From: Candidatus Nitrospira neomarina
GTDB lineage: Bacteria > Nitrospirota > Nitrospiria > Nitrospirales > UBA8639
Reading direction: 5' to 3'
NCBI RefSeq assembly: GCF_032051675.1
Contig: NZ_CP116968.1
Coordinates: 1,674,001-1,738,000 of the forward strand
Length of the DNA stretch: 64,000 nucleotides
Position 1 is the stretch's first letter. Each line of letters starts with the position of its first letter. The position numbers and the translations under genes are program-made. This document shows positions 1 to 9,826 of the stretch, one piece after another. The notes beneath the pieces were generated by a model that did no database searches, had not been told where the DNA came from, and saw only the letters and a program-made list of their open reading frames with translations.

Positions 1-96
1 AAGGGCTCTTATATTACAAATCAGACTGATGTGCCAGGAAATCCTCCAGCCAATGATACCAATTATTTCTATGTTCAAACCGAAGTCAGATTTTAG
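1..96 (+). CDS. Outer-membrane beta-barrel protein, C-terminal end only
   Basis: The window opens inside a reading frame that runs 31 codons to a TAG at 94-96. It encodes a peptide ending Y-V-Q-T-E-V-R-F. Alternating hydrophobic residues with a terminal Phe are the usual signature of the last strand of an outer-membrane barrel, read by the Bam machinery. Nothing else of the gene is visible, so a porin, a TonB receptor or another barrel are all possible. The call rests on the C-terminal signature alone. Confidence 0.5.
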   Translation, partial: KGSYITNQTDVPGNPPANDTNYFYVQTEVRF

Positions 97-436
97 GATC
101 CTGGTAAGGACAATCGGAAAAAAAGCCATTTTGGGGAAGTCGAATTTTTTCCATTCCGGATCTTAATCCGGAACATTTACTTCATTGTCTGTAACCGGTC
201 CTTGCCTTTCATTCCTACTCCTCACCCTCATCTCACAACCCCATTCACCAGTCAGGGCCCATCAGGCCATGGATAAATCGTTGGCATTTTCCCTTGAGTT
301 CTGAGCTTGGACAATGGAAAATACCGTTCCTCTCGATTTCTCCTATCCGGGTACAACCCGGAAAATGGATAGAACATAAAACATAAATTGATGGATTTTT
401 TTGTCATTTCTCTGTATAAACCCAGGAACGTTCGTC
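97..436. other. Intergenic region with a stem-loop
   Basis: No credible gene is seen in these 340 bases. A perfect 8-bp inverted repeat, TTCCGGAT-CTTA-ATCCGGAA, lies at 154-173 and could end the upstream transcript, but it has no T-run. A 19-bp string at 123-141 recurs exactly at 45181-45199. The promoter of the downstream efflux operon should be here, but I could not assign -35/-10 boxes with confidence. Confidence 0.5.
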
Positions 437-1642
437 GTGAAAATGCGAGTACAACCCCCACATACCTCTTTCAGGAGAGGGTCAGAGCTGCTGCTATGCC
501 TGATGTTGGCGATGATCTTTGGGTGCGATCGCCCCGAGGCGGAATCCACCGCAATGCCCCCAGAAGTGTTGGTTGCGGAGGTGATACAAAAGGACGTTCC
601 GATTTATGGGGAGTGGGTCGGGACGACAGTTGGCTATGTGGATGCGCAGATTCGCGCCAGAATTCAGGGATATCTCCTGTCCCGGCATTACACGGAAGGA
701 TCAGTGGTCAAAGCCAACGATCTCCTGTTTAAAATCGATCCACGACCCTACAAGGCAACCCTGGATCAGTTGAAGGCCGAACTCATCAGGGCGGACGCGG
801 CCTATCAAAAGAGCCTGCTTGACATCAAGCGGAACACCCCTCTTGCGGCGGAAGGGGCCATCAGCCAGAAGGAACTGGATGATGCCATACAAGCCGGCAC
901 GGCAAACCGGGCCTCGGTCGCCTCCGCGCGCGCCAAATTGGACAACGCGCAACTCAATCTTGATTGGACCAGTGTGACCTCTCCGATCAGCGGGATAGCG
1001 GGTATCGCTACCGCGCAAATCGGTGATCTCATCGTCGAAAATACGGTGATGACGACGGTCTCTCAAGTGGACCCGATTAAGGTCAATTTCCCCATTAGCG
1101 AGAGGGAATATTTACAATTTGCGGACCGGATCGCGAAAGCCGGGAGTAAGGCCGAAGCACAACGATCCAACAAACACCATCTTGAGCTGGTCCTTGCCGA
1201 CGGAAGCGTCTACCCGCACAAGGGGAGAGCCGTACTCGCTGATCGCCAGGTTGATGGCAAAACCGGAACGATCACCATCGTCAGTTATTTCCCAAACCCT
1301 ACCCATCTTCTACGCCCCGGCCTTTTTGCCAAAGTGCGTGCTTCTATCGAAACCCGGATAGGAGGACTCTTAGTTCCACAGCGGGCCGTCAAGGAACTTC
1401 AGGGTACATATCAGGTCGGAGTAATCGGAGCCGAGAACAAGGTGGCTTTTCGAAAAGTGATTCCCAGTCACAGGATCGGATCACTCTGGCTGATTGACGA
1501 AGGCCTGAAACCCGGCGAGATGGTCATCGTTGAAGGACTGCTCAAGGTTCGTGATGGAATGGAGGTCACACCCAAATTGATTCAGGCCGAAACACAACCC
1601 GGCTCCGAGAGTTCCCCCGAACAACACGGCACAACCCAATAA
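437..1642 (+). CDS. RND efflux periplasmic adaptor (AcrA/MexA-type)
   Basis: Membrane-fusion protein that links the inner-membrane pump encoded next to an outer-membrane channel. About 401 aa. It has an N-terminal hydrophobic segment ending in a Cys (I-F-G-C, a plausible lipoprotein site), a barrel-sandwich half beginning around Q-I-R-A-R-I-Q-G-Y, the coiled-coil hairpin with heptads K-A-T-L-D-Q-L-K-A-E-L, and the second lipoyl half at T-S-P-I-S-G-I-A-G. GTG 437 is chosen because AGGAA at 424-428 lies 8 nt upstream; ATG 443 is the alternative. It is the first gene of a three-gene operon, 5 nt before the pump gene. The substrate cannot be told from sequence. No regulator gene lies beside it. 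Confidence 0.93.
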   Translation: MKMRVQPPHTSFRRGSELLLCLMLAMIFGCDRPEAESTAMPPEVLVAEVIQKDVPIYGEWVGTTVGYVDAQIRARIQGYLLSRHYTEGSVVKANDLLFKIDPRPYKATLDQLKAELIRADAAYQKSLLDIKRNTPLAAEGAISQKELDDAIQAGTANRASVASARAKLDNAQLNLDWTSVTSPISGIAGIATAQIGDLIVENTVMTTVSQVDPIKVNFPISEREYLQFADRIAKAGSKAEAQRSNKHHLELVLADGSVYPHKGRAVLADRQVDGKTGTITIVSYFPNPTHLLRPGLFAKVRASIETRIGGLLVPQRAVKELQGTYQVGVIGAENKVAFRKVIPSHRIGSLWLIDEGLKPGEMVIVEGLLKVRDGMEVTPKLIQAETQPGSESSPEQHGTTQ

Positions 1643-1647
1643 GTCTC

Positions 1648-4600
1648 ATGGCCAAATTCTTTATCGACCGCCCGATTGTGGCCATCGTCATTTCGATCAT
1701 CATGGTGGTGCTTGGCCTCGTCTCCATGGTGCAACTTCCCATCGCGCTGTTTCCCAACATTGCCCCTCCTGAAATCATGTTACAGGCCACGTATGTCGGC
1801 GCGGATGCCGTCACCCTGGAGCAGTCCGTGGCCACTCCCATCGAACAGCAGATGGCCGGAGTAGACAATTCCATTTATATGTATTCCATGAACGCCAACA
1901 ACGGCCAGATGACGTTGCGCGTGGATTTTGACGTCGACACGATACCCAACGATGACCAGATCCTGACGCAGATGCGTTACATGCAGGCCGAATCGCAATT
2001 GCCTGCAGACGTGAGAAACTATGGGGTCACGATCAAAAAGGCCACCACCAGCCCTCTGGCGATTTTCAGCCTCTATTCTCCTGGCGGCACGTATGACGAA
2101 ATCTTCCTGGCCAATTACGCCTACGTCAACATCAACGATTCCCTTGCGAGGGTTCCCGGTGTGGCGCAGGTCTTGATCTTCGGGGCGGGTCAATATGCCA
2201 TGCGCTTCTGGGTAGACCCCGACCATCTGGCTAAACTGGAAATCACGGTAGCCGAGATTCTGGATGCCATCAAGAAACAGAACACAGTCAACCCTGCCGG
2301 TCAGATCGGTGGGCAGCCCGTTCCCCAGGGACAGGAATTCACCTATACGGTCCTCGCCCAGGGTCGTCTGGCCAACGAGGAGGAGTTCGGGCAGATCATC
2401 GTGCGTGCCAACCCGGACGGCTCCATCATCCGGTTAAAGGATGTGGCGCGTATCGAACTCGGTGCGCAAACCTACAGCCAGATCGGCCGTCTGGACGGAC
2501 AGCCCAGTGCGGCCATTGCGATTTATCAACTTCCTGGCTCAAATGCCATCACCACTATGGATCAAGCCGAGAAACTGATGGCAGAGATGAAGCTGCGGTT
2601 TCCTGATGATCTGGAGTACAAGATCGCGCTCGACACAACCCTGGCGGTGCGAGAGGGCATTAAGGAAATCGTACATACCCTCTTCGAAGCGGTGATCCTC
2701 GTGATTATTGTGGTCTTCCTCTTCCTTCAGGGATGGCGGGCCACCCTCATTCCGCTCATTGCGGTTCCTGTTTCTCTTATCGGGACATTCACGGTATTCC
2801 CTCTATTGGACTTCTCGATCAACACGCTGTCATTGCTGGGGCTGGTCCTGGCCATCGGACTTGTCGTTGATGATGCCATCGTCGTGGTCGAGGCAGTCGA
2901 ACACCATATCGAGAAGGGACTGTCCCCGAAGGATGCCACCCGGAAAGCCATGGATGAGGTCTCCGGACCGGTCATTGCGATCGCTCTAATCCTCTCGGCG
3001 GTTTTCATCCCGACGGCCTTCATTCCGGGGATTACCGGAAGCTTCTATCAGCAGTTTGCACTCACGATTGCTCTATCAGTCATTCTTTCCGCCTTTAATG
3101 CGTTAACACTCAGCCCGGCGCTCTCTGCCATGCTCCTGCGTCCCAAAACCCCTGCACGAGGACCATTGGGAGCCTTTTTTGAGTGGTTTAATAACCGGTT
3201 TGAACGGGCCACCACCGGATATGTTGGGTATTGCCACCATCTCATTCGCAAGGCCGGACGGTCCATGGTCATACTGCTTGTGTTCATTATTGCCGCAGGG
3301 TTTTTGGGAACACGCCTTCCCACCGGCTTCCTTCCGACGGAGGATCAGGGATATGTTTTCCTGAACCTCCAACTGCCGTTAGCGTCCTCCCTGCAACGGA
3401 CAAATGAAGTCGCCAAGAAGGTCGAAGCTATTCTGCTCGAGACTCCCGGCATTCAACACGTAACCACCGTCGTGGGGTACAGTTTGTTGAGCAGTGTGAC
3501 GACCACCTATAACGGATTCTTTTTTGTCACCCTCGCTCCATGGGAGGAACGCACCAAACCGGAGGAAAAACTTGCGGCTATTTTCAAGGATGTGAACCAG
3601 AAACTTGCGGCATTACCTGAAGCGATGGCCTTTCTTTTCCCTCCGCCGGCCATCCCTGGCGTGGGGACCTCGGGAGGCGTTTCCTTTGTCCTGGAGGATC
3701 GTTCCGGACAGGATGTGGCCTTTCTTGCCCACAACCTCGAAAATTTTATGGAGGCTGCCCGTCAACGACCGGAAGTCGCTTCCGTGAATACCACCTTTAT
3801 CCCTGCCGTGCCTCAAGTGTTTGCCAAAGTTGATCGGGACAAAGCGCTCAAACAAGGGGTGCAACTGGAGGATGTCTATAAAACCCTCCAGGCCTTCATG
3901 GGGGGGGTGATGGTGAACTATTTCAATCGGTTCGGCCGGGTCTGGCAAGTGTATGTGCAGGCGGAAGGAGACTTTCGGACCAATGCCGAAAACGTCGGTC
4001 AATTTTACGTACGAAATACGTCCGGTGAAATGGTCCCACTCTCGACCCTTGTCACCATGGAAAAAGTTTCCGGGCCCGAATTCACCATGCGCTTCAACGG
4101 CTACCGGTCCGCACAAATTTTCGCGTCCGGGAAACCGGGGTATACCTCCGGTCAGGTCATGGAGGCCTTGGAGGAAGTCTTTACCGAAACCATGCCACGT
4201 GAAATGGGCTTCGATTACATGGGCATGTCATTCCAGGAAAAGGCCGCGGCTGAGGGAGTACCGGCCAGTGTGATTTTCGGCTTTTCCCTCCTCTTTGTCT
4301 TTCTTATTCTGGCAGCCCAGTATGAGAGTTGGGGTCTCCCCTTCAGTGTGCTTCTCTGCACGCCGATTGCCGTGTTCGGAGCGTTTGGAGCTCTGTGGGC
4401 ACTTGGAATGGAAAACAACGTGTTCACGCAGATCGGCCTCATCATGCTCATCGGCCTGTCTGCAAAAAACGCGATCCTGATCGTGGAATTCGCAAAAATG
4501 GAATATGAAAAAGGTCGTTCTCTTGTGGAGGCCGCACTTACGGGAGCCCGGCTACGGCTACGGCCGATCCTGATGACCTCGCTGGCTTTTATCCTGGGAG

Positions 4601-4887
4601 TGGTTCCTCTGGTGCTCTCATCCGGATCAGGAGCACACGGGAGAATTCTTCTCGGGGTGGCCGTGATCGGGGGTATGATCGCCGCCAGCTTTATTGCCAT
4701 TTTTCTTATCCCCGTTGCGTTTTATGTCGTGGAACGGCTCATGCACCGTCATGACGGGGAACTCCCGCCTGGACCTGAGGGACCGGAATCCGATGACTTC
4801 CGGTTCTTGGAAGATGAAAGTTCACTTTCAATAACTTCACCACACAAAACCGGACAGGCTCCAATTCATCTTCATGGAGAGCACTGA
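1648..4887 (+). CDS. RND multidrug efflux permease, HAE1 family (AcrB-like)
   Basis: Proton-driven inner-membrane pump of 1079 aa, near the usual 1030-1050 plus a hydrophilic C-terminal extension. It starts with the family-typical M-A-K-F-F-I-D-R-P-I. The proton-relay residues are present: Asp408/Asp409 in G-L-V-V-D-D-A-I-V and Lys940 in G-L-S-A-K-N-A-I-L, at the same numbering as AcrB within a residue. Twelve membrane segments and two large periplasmic loops follow the family pattern. No Shine-Dalgarno is obvious; the start lies 5 nt after the adaptor stop, so translation is probably coupled. HAE1 pumps export hydrophobic or amphiphilic compounds rather than metal ions. The last ~45 residues are acidic and not conserved in the family as I know it. 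Confidence 0.96.
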   Translation: MAKFFIDRPIVAIVISIIMVVLGLVSMVQLPIALFPNIAPPEIMLQATYVGADAVTLEQSVATPIEQQMAGVDNSIYMYSMNANNGQMTLRVDFDVDTIPNDDQILTQMRYMQAESQLPADVRNYGVTIKKATTSPLAIFSLYSPGGTYDEIFLANYAYVNINDSLARVPGVAQVLIFGAGQYAMRFWVDPDHLAKLEITVAEILDAIKKQNTVNPAGQIGGQPVPQGQEFTYTVLAQGRLANEEEFGQIIVRANPDGSIIRLKDVARIELGAQTYSQIGRLDGQPSAAIAIYQLPGSNAITTMDQAEKLMAEMKLRFPDDLEYKIALDTTLAVREGIKEIVHTLFEAVILVIIVVFLFLQGWRATLIPLIAVPVSLIGTFTVFPLLDFSINTLSLLGLVLAIGLVVDDAIVVVEAVEHHIEKGLSPKDATRKAMDEVSGPVIAIALILSAVFIPTAFIPGITGSFYQQFALTIALSVILSAFNALTLSPALSAMLLRPKTPARGPLGAFFEWFNNRFERATTGYVGYCHHLIRKAGRSMVILLVFIIAAGFLGTRLPTGFLPTEDQGYVFLNLQLPLASSLQRTNEVAKKVEAILLETPGIQHVTTVVGYSLLSSVTTTYNGFFFVTLAPWEERTKPEEKLAAIFKDVNQKLAALPEAMAFLFPPPAIPGVGTSGGVSFVLEDRSGQDVAFLAHNLENFMEAARQRPEVASVNTTFIPAVPQVFAKVDRDKALKQGVQLEDVYKTLQAFMGGVMVNYFNRFGRVWQVYVQAEGDFRTNAENVGQFYVRNTSGEMVPLSTLVTMEKVSGPEFTMRFNGYRSAQIFASGKPGYTSGQVMEALEEVFTETMPREMGFDYMGMSFQEKAAAEGVPASVIFGFSLLFVFLILAAQYESWGLPFSVLLCTPIAVFGAFGALWALGMENNVFTQIGLIMLIGLSAKNAILIVEFAKMEYEKGRSLVEAALTGARLRLRPILMTSLAFILGVVPLVLSSGSGAHGRILLGVAVIGGMIAASFIAIFLIPVAFYVVERLMHRHDGELPPGPEGPESDDFRFLEDESSLSITSPHKTGQAPIHLHGEH

Positions 4888-4888
4888 T

Positions 4889-6394
4889 ATGCAAAAATGC
4901 AGAGCGATGCTCCTGAGCCTCCTGGTCGCCTTCGGCTGCACCATGGGGCCGGATTACAAGCGGCCCGATGTTCCGACCTCCGATTCCTGGCGGCTCGCAC
5001 CGGACACATCTGAATCCATCGCCAATATACCCTGGTGGGATTTGTTCAAGGATGAAGAACTTCAGAAACTCATCCATACCGCTTTAGAGGAGAACCTTGA
5101 CCTGCGAGTTGCGGCCGCTGCGGTTGAGGAGTTTCACAATCAACTCGTCATCGCTCAATTCGACCTTGTCCCTTCCTTGGATTATTCCGGCGATGGCTTG
5201 TTCTATCACAACACCAATAATGGACTCTCCACTGGAGGCGGATCGATTCTCCCCGGGCAAGCCGCTGGAAGAAGCGGACGCGGGAACCTTGACTATTCGA
5301 GGGAATCCTTCATGGGAGGCATCAAATGGGAAGTCGATCTTTGGGGAAGGATCCGCCGGAACGTCGAAGCCACCAGAGCGGAATTACTGGCACGAGTAGA
5401 AAACCAGCGCGGGGTTGTCATTGCGCTGGTCAGTGACGTGGCCCAATCCTACTTCACCCTCCGTGCTCTCGATCTTCAGGTGCACATTGCCAAACGCACC
5501 CTCAAAGTCTGGGACGAAGCCGTGAGACTCAGTCGGTCGCAATATGAACACGGGTATGCTTCGAAGTTGGATCTGGATCGCTTCGAGGCCGAACAGGCCG
5601 GCACGAGAGCACAATTGGCTAATCTGGAGCAGCAGGGGGTTCAAGCAGAGAACCGGATCAGCGTCCTGTTAGGACACCGGCCGATGGCTATCCCCCGCGG
5701 GTTTGCGCTCACGGAACAACCTCTGCCACCTGACATACCGGTCGGATTGCCTTCCAGTCTCCTGAGTCAGCGCCCCGACATTCTGGAGGCGGAACAGAAA
5801 CTCATCGCGTCCAACGCCAATATCGGTGTGGCCCAGGCTCTACGCTTTCCTCAATTCAGTATCAACGGCGGTGGTGGGGTGGCTGGTTTTCAAATAAACT
5901 CCATGGGAACCGGACCGTTCGCCACGGTTGGAGTGGCAGGCACCTTGACCGGTCCTCTTTTCAATGCGACAGCACTCGGCTACGGGGTGGGAATTGCGAC
6001 CGCTCAAGAACAACAGGCCCTTGCCCGGTATGAGTTGGCCATTCTCAATGCGTTTAGAGAAGTTGAGGATTCATTGATCACGATCACGAAAACCCGCGAA
6101 CAACGTGAGGCGCAGGAATCCCAGGTTGCATCCCTTAAGTCCGCGTTGAATTTCGCGGACAAACGATACCGTGGAGGGTTTGCCTCCTACCTGGATGTCT
6201 TATCGGCACAACGGGACCTCTTTCAGGCCGAACTAAGCCTGGTTTCAACCAGGCAGCAACACTTAAGTTCCATCGTCCGGCTTTACAAAGCCCTCGGTGG
6301 CGGTTGGACCCCTTCCGAAGGAGAACAACAAGGAAGAGAGCTCTCTCGTTCTGAAATGCCCAGTGCCCGTCCCCTCCAAACCGGCATAAACTAA
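4889..6394 (+). CDS. Outer-membrane efflux lipoprotein, NodT/OprM family
   Basis: Outer-membrane channel of the tripartite pump, about 501 aa. The N-terminus runs to a Cys followed by T-M-G-P-D-Y-K-R-P, the hallmark after the lipid-anchored Cys in OprM-type proteins. The TolC repeat pair is visible: W-W-D-L-F-K-D-E-E-L near the N-terminus and L-F-N-A-T-A-L-G-Y-G plus Y-L-D-V-L-S-A-Q-R-D in the second half. ATG 4889 is preferred because GGAG at 4876-4879 lies 9 nt upstream. The upstream in-frame ATG at 4874 would overlap the pump gene and extend beyond the signal peptide. It completes the operon 437-6394. Confidence 0.94.
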   Translation: MQKCRAMLLSLLVAFGCTMGPDYKRPDVPTSDSWRLAPDTSESIANIPWWDLFKDEELQKLIHTALEENLDLRVAAAAVEEFHNQLVIAQFDLVPSLDYSGDGLFYHNTNNGLSTGGGSILPGQAAGRSGRGNLDYSRESFMGGIKWEVDLWGRIRRNVEATRAELLARVENQRGVVIALVSDVAQSYFTLRALDLQVHIAKRTLKVWDEAVRLSRSQYEHGYASKLDLDRFEAEQAGTRAQLANLEQQGVQAENRISVLLGHRPMAIPRGFALTEQPLPPDIPVGLPSSLLSQRPDILEAEQKLIASNANIGVAQALRFPQFSINGGGGVAGFQINSMGTGPFATVGVAGTLTGPLFNATALGYGVGIATAQEQQALARYELAILNAFREVEDSLITITKTREQREAQESQVASLKSALNFADKRYRGGFASYLDVLSAQRDLFQAELSLVSTRQQHLSSIVRLYKALGGGWTPSEGEQQGRELSRSEMPSARPLQTGIN

Positions 6395-6820
6395 ACCTTG
6401 GACTGCTCCAGGAATCGGCACATGGTCAGAGAGGGTCCAGGGGAAAGAAAGGACTAAGGATAAGAACACGCAGTTTTTCCGCAAGGATCATTCTCCTGTT
6501 TTGTAAACAGGAAGCCACATTCAAGAGTTATTGAGATTCTCCACCTGCAACAACAGGATATAGCTTCTTCATTGCCTGAATAGGTGGAAGAGGTGACAGA
6601 CCGTTCATACCGTTCCTTCGAAAAATTCTTGGGTTCTCAGCATCACCCACATACTGGTGTCGCCAGGTGCAGCGTGACGGCCACATATCGCGCATCGGCA
6701 ATGGCTTTTTCTTGGGGAGAATTTTTACCATCCCGGGAAAATGCATTACGGACTGACTTCTATCATGTCGTATGGCTGTTCATTCCTGGCCTGGAACATA
6801 ACTCATTGAAAGGGAGGTGA
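6395..6820. other. Intergenic region with a hairpin
   Basis: This 426-bp gap has no supported gene. A perfect hairpin with 8-bp arms, TCCTGTTT-TGT-AAACAGGA, lies at 6494-6512 behind the efflux operon. It lacks a T-run, so it may be an mRNA-stabilising element or a weak terminator. A short frame at 6584-6820 has no signal peptide, recognisable motif or good ribosome site and was not called. Confidence 0.4.
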
Positions 6821-9094
6821 ATGTTCAAACGGGTCTTCTTGTTTTTCATGCTGTCGATGGTAGGCTGGCTTTCCTCTGTCAGCCAGGCTCAGGAGGCCGG
6901 CTATGATTATCCTGATGTGAGTCCCTATGCCGCGACAGTGATTGGAACTCCGGTGGCGCTGAAAGCCGACCTTCCCAAACATATCCCCATTGAAGATCGG
7001 GAACTGACCGTCTTTCCAGATCGTGCTCTCCCCGATATTCTCTGGTATGGGGAGAATATGCGTTATTCATTGGTGTCCCAAGACAAACCCTCGCCGTTGA
7101 TATTTGTCATCGCCGGGACCGGCGCAGGGTATAATTCTGAAAAAATGCAGGTTCTGCAGCGAGCATTTTTTCAGGCCGGCTTCCATGTTCTCTCCTTATC
7201 CTCGCCTACCCATCCCGACTTTATCGTCTCGGCCTCCAGAACCGGAATCCCCGGTCACCTCCTGGAGGATTCACAAGATCTGTACCGAGTCATGCGATTG
7301 GCCTGGCTGGACATTGAACACGAAATGGAGGTCACAGAGTTTTATCTTACGGGTTACAGTTTGGGCGCAGCCCAGGCGGCCTTTGTGTCCCGGCTTGACG
7401 GCGAACAGAAAGATTTCGATTTCACAAAAATTCTGCTGATCAATCCGCCGGTGAGCTTATACACCTCGACTACCATCCTTGATGACCTGTTGGCGAACAA
7501 TATACCCGGCGGAATAGATAAATTACCGGATTTTTTCGACAACGTGTTTCATACCTTTTCGGAAGAATACCAGCATGGGGAATTCGTGAGCCTTAGCGGT
7601 GATTTTTTATATTCAGCCTATAAAAACCGGCATCTTCCTGATGGGCTCCTGGCTGCACTCATTGGCACCTCGTTTCGCCTCTCATCCGCCAATATGATTT
7701 TTACATCTGACGTCCTGACCAATTCGGGATATATCAAACCGAAAAATCTGGTGTTGTCGACGACCGACTCGGTGACGGACTATTTTAAAGTGTCCAATCA
7801 TGTGACATTTTTGGATTATTTTCGTGAAATGTTTTACCCGTTTTTTCAAGCCAGATACCCCGGGATGACGGAACAGGGGCTCATCGCTAACCTGAGTTTG
7901 GCCACACTGGAGGAATATCTAAGACACACCCCGAAAATCGGACTGCTGCATAATGCGGATGACATCATCCTCGCGCCCGGGGAATTACATTATCTCAAGA
8001 CAATATTCGGACCGCGGGCCAAAATTTATCCCCGCGGAGGACATTGCGGCAATCTGGATCACAGGACCACCCTGAATTATATCGTGGATTTCTTTCGGAA
8101 CCCTCTCCCCCTACACATGGTCCAGCAACCTGAAACCATGCTCCCGACGCCAGGATCGATGGCTGGTGGCTACCCGGCCCATCAGGCAAGGGGACAGAAC
8201 GATCTTTCTGTCCCTCGCATCCCACAGAGAATTTCGTACCCATCCTCTCTCGACTTCCAATCTCAACTCGATCAACAAATACAGGACTTAGAAAGCAGGC
8301 TTCAAGAATCTCATGCCTACCTTCAGGCCGCACAAGCCCAAGCGACAGCTTCAGAAAATAATCCTGACGCTGCGCTAATAATGGTTAATACCCGCAGCGC
8401 GCAGGTCGCTGAAGGTGGAAGGATTGAACCGGCGAAACGGCCAATAGAGGACGTCGTGCATCCTGATGCCAGATATCTCGTGGATATCTATGATCCCATT
8501 GAAGAGTTTAACCGGGGAACGTATAAGTTTAATGCACAGTTTGATGAATATATTTTTCTGCCTGTGGTGCATGGGTATGAAGCCGTCATGCCGGATTTTT
8601 TCGAGGATCGAATCTCCAATTTTTTCTCGAATATTGCCGACATCCGTAATTTGATCAACGCGATGCTTCAGCTCAAGGGGGAAGCCACACTCAACACCTT
8701 GGGACGCTTCCTCATCAATTGCACGTTCGGGTTAGGAGGATTTTTCGACCATGCCACTCCGTTAGGATTGCTTCAACAAACGGAGGATTTTGGCCAAACG
8801 CTCGGGCATTACGGACTGAACCCTGGCGCCTATGTCGTGCTTCCCATTTTTGGACCTTCATCCTTAAGAGATACGACCGGTCTGCTAACAGATTCCGCGG
8901 CCAGCATCTTCTATTTGTACACTCCCTTGCATTTAAATTATCATTATGAACGTAGTGTTCCCTTCAGTCTGACATGGGGAGTGGATATGAGGCATCAGTT
9001 GAGTTTTCGGTATTACCAAACCGGCTCTCCGTTCGAATATGATCTGATTCGGTTTCTCTACACCAAATATCGGGAGTTGGAAATTGCCAAATAG
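6821..9094 (+). CDS. Fusion of alpha/beta-hydrolase domain and MlaA (VacJ) lipid-transport domain
   Basis: Exported protein of 757 aa. Residues 1-23 are a signal peptide ending S-Q-A-Q with no lipobox Cys. Residues ~60-430 form an alpha/beta-hydrolase: nucleophile elbow G-Y-S-L-G (Ser180), a candidate acid at Asp380/381 and His408 in G-G-H-C-G. A Gln/Ala-rich, probably coiled-coil linker spans ~478-510. Residues ~555-757 match MlaA (VacJ): Y-D-P-I-E-E-F-N-R-G-T-Y, R-N-L-I-N-A-M-L-Q, L-G-R-F-L-I-N and E-D-F-G-Q-T-L-G-H-Y-G. MlaA normally is a ~250-aa outer-membrane lipoprotein that extracts mislocalised phospholipids; here the hydrolase replaces the lipid anchor. A perfect anti-SD match, GGAGGTGA, abuts the ATG. 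The family assignment of both halves is firm; a lipase activity is inference. Confidence 0.88.
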   Translation: MFKRVFLFFMLSMVGWLSSVSQAQEAGYDYPDVSPYAATVIGTPVALKADLPKHIPIEDRELTVFPDRALPDILWYGENMRYSLVSQDKPSPLIFVIAGTGAGYNSEKMQVLQRAFFQAGFHVLSLSSPTHPDFIVSASRTGIPGHLLEDSQDLYRVMRLAWLDIEHEMEVTEFYLTGYSLGAAQAAFVSRLDGEQKDFDFTKILLINPPVSLYTSTTILDDLLANNIPGGIDKLPDFFDNVFHTFSEEYQHGEFVSLSGDFLYSAYKNRHLPDGLLAALIGTSFRLSSANMIFTSDVLTNSGYIKPKNLVLSTTDSVTDYFKVSNHVTFLDYFREMFYPFFQARYPGMTEQGLIANLSLATLEEYLRHTPKIGLLHNADDIILAPGELHYLKTIFGPRAKIYPRGGHCGNLDHRTTLNYIVDFFRNPLPLHMVQQPETMLPTPGSMAGGYPAHQARGQNDLSVPRIPQRISYPSSLDFQSQLDQQIQDLESRLQESHAYLQAAQAQATASENNPDAALIMVNTRSAQVAEGGRIEPAKRPIEDVVHPDARYLVDIYDPIEEFNRGTYKFNAQFDEYIFLPVVHGYEAVMPDFFEDRISNFFSNIADIRNLINAMLQLKGEATLNTLGRFLINCTFGLGGFFDHATPLGLLQQTEDFGQTLGHYGLNPGAYVVLPIFGPSSLRDTTGLLTDSAASIFYLYTPLHLNYHYERSVPFSLTWGVDMRHQLSFRYYQTGSPFEYDLIRFLYTKYRELEIAK

Positions 9095-9145
9095 CCCGGT
9101 ATGCGTCCCTTTGCAGGTTCATCACGTTCTTTGTAAGATGACGGC

Positions 9146-9775
9146 ATGCTGATTCACTCGCTGCAAAGGAAGACCCTCACGAATCTTGGTCGAGCATGCC
9201 TGCTGCTGTTTCTTTTGGGTTATGAAGGAGGCAGTGAAAGAGCTTATGGAGATTCTTTGAATGATGATCTCGTCGATCTTACGGGAGGAGTCATTCCCTT
9301 GCTCTCCTATGATCCCGGAGGAAGTTTTTCTGGCGGCGGCGAATTGTTTTCGGGAGGAAGGCTCTCCTCTCGTGGCGATGTCCGGTATCTGGTCAAATTA
9401 AAAAATCAGACCGGCGATCCTATTGAGGCCGACTCCCTGATCCTCGTCGTGGACAAAATTCAAGAAATGGCACGGCTCCGTGATGTGACCACCAGCCTCG
9501 ATATTCAAGGAACCGATGGGAATACTGCAGATGGGAAACCATATTTTCGGGTTCCTGTTGATGGCCAGGCAGAACTCTCCCCATACGGTGAAAGTGAATC
9601 CTTCCCCATCGAAATCAAGAATCCTGATCTTCTTCGCTTATACCCTCCGGTTTTACGGGTCCGGGGAATCCGGAAGACCGCCTCTCATGCGTATCAAGGT
9701 GCGTTACAGAACCTGGTTCAGGAAGGTGTCGTGACCCCCGAAGAAGCCAAACAATCGATAGATCAATCGCAATAG
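9146..9775 (+). CDS. Exported hypothetical protein
   Basis: 209-aa protein not recognised. An N-terminal basic-hydrophobic segment (R-A-C-L-L-L-F-L-L-G-Y) suggests a signal peptide. A Gly/Ser-rich stretch (G-G-S-F-S-G-G-G-E-L-F-S-G-G) precedes a beta-rich region of about 100 residues (V-R-Y-L-V-K-L-K-N-Q-T-G-D-P-I) resembling an immunoglobulin-like fold for protein-protein contact. The C-terminus is helical and has V-V-T-P-E-E-A-K-Q-S. It sits 51 nt after the MlaA fusion on the same strand, so cotranscription is likely. Function unknown. Confidence 0.7.
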   Translation: MLIHSLQRKTLTNLGRACLLLFLLGYEGGSERAYGDSLNDDLVDLTGGVIPLLSYDPGGSFSGGGELFSGGRLSSRGDVRYLVKLKNQTGDPIEADSLILVVDKIQEMARLRDVTTSLDIQGTDGNTADGKPYFRVPVDGQAELSPYGESESFPIEIKNPDLLRLYPPVLRVRGIRKTASHAYQGALQNLVQEGVVTPEEAKQSIDQSQ

Positions 9776-9826
9776 ACGCAACGTGTAAAATCAGGCCCGT
9801 TGAAAATCCGCAGGACTCACGAGGGG

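Noticed and set aside
154..173. Stem-loop as rho-independent terminator
   Set aside because: Good arms but no T-run on either strand; kept only as a note in the region entry.
6584..6820. Possible 78-aa gene before the MlaA fusion
   Set aside because: No signal peptide, motif or good ribosome site; composition looks non-coding.
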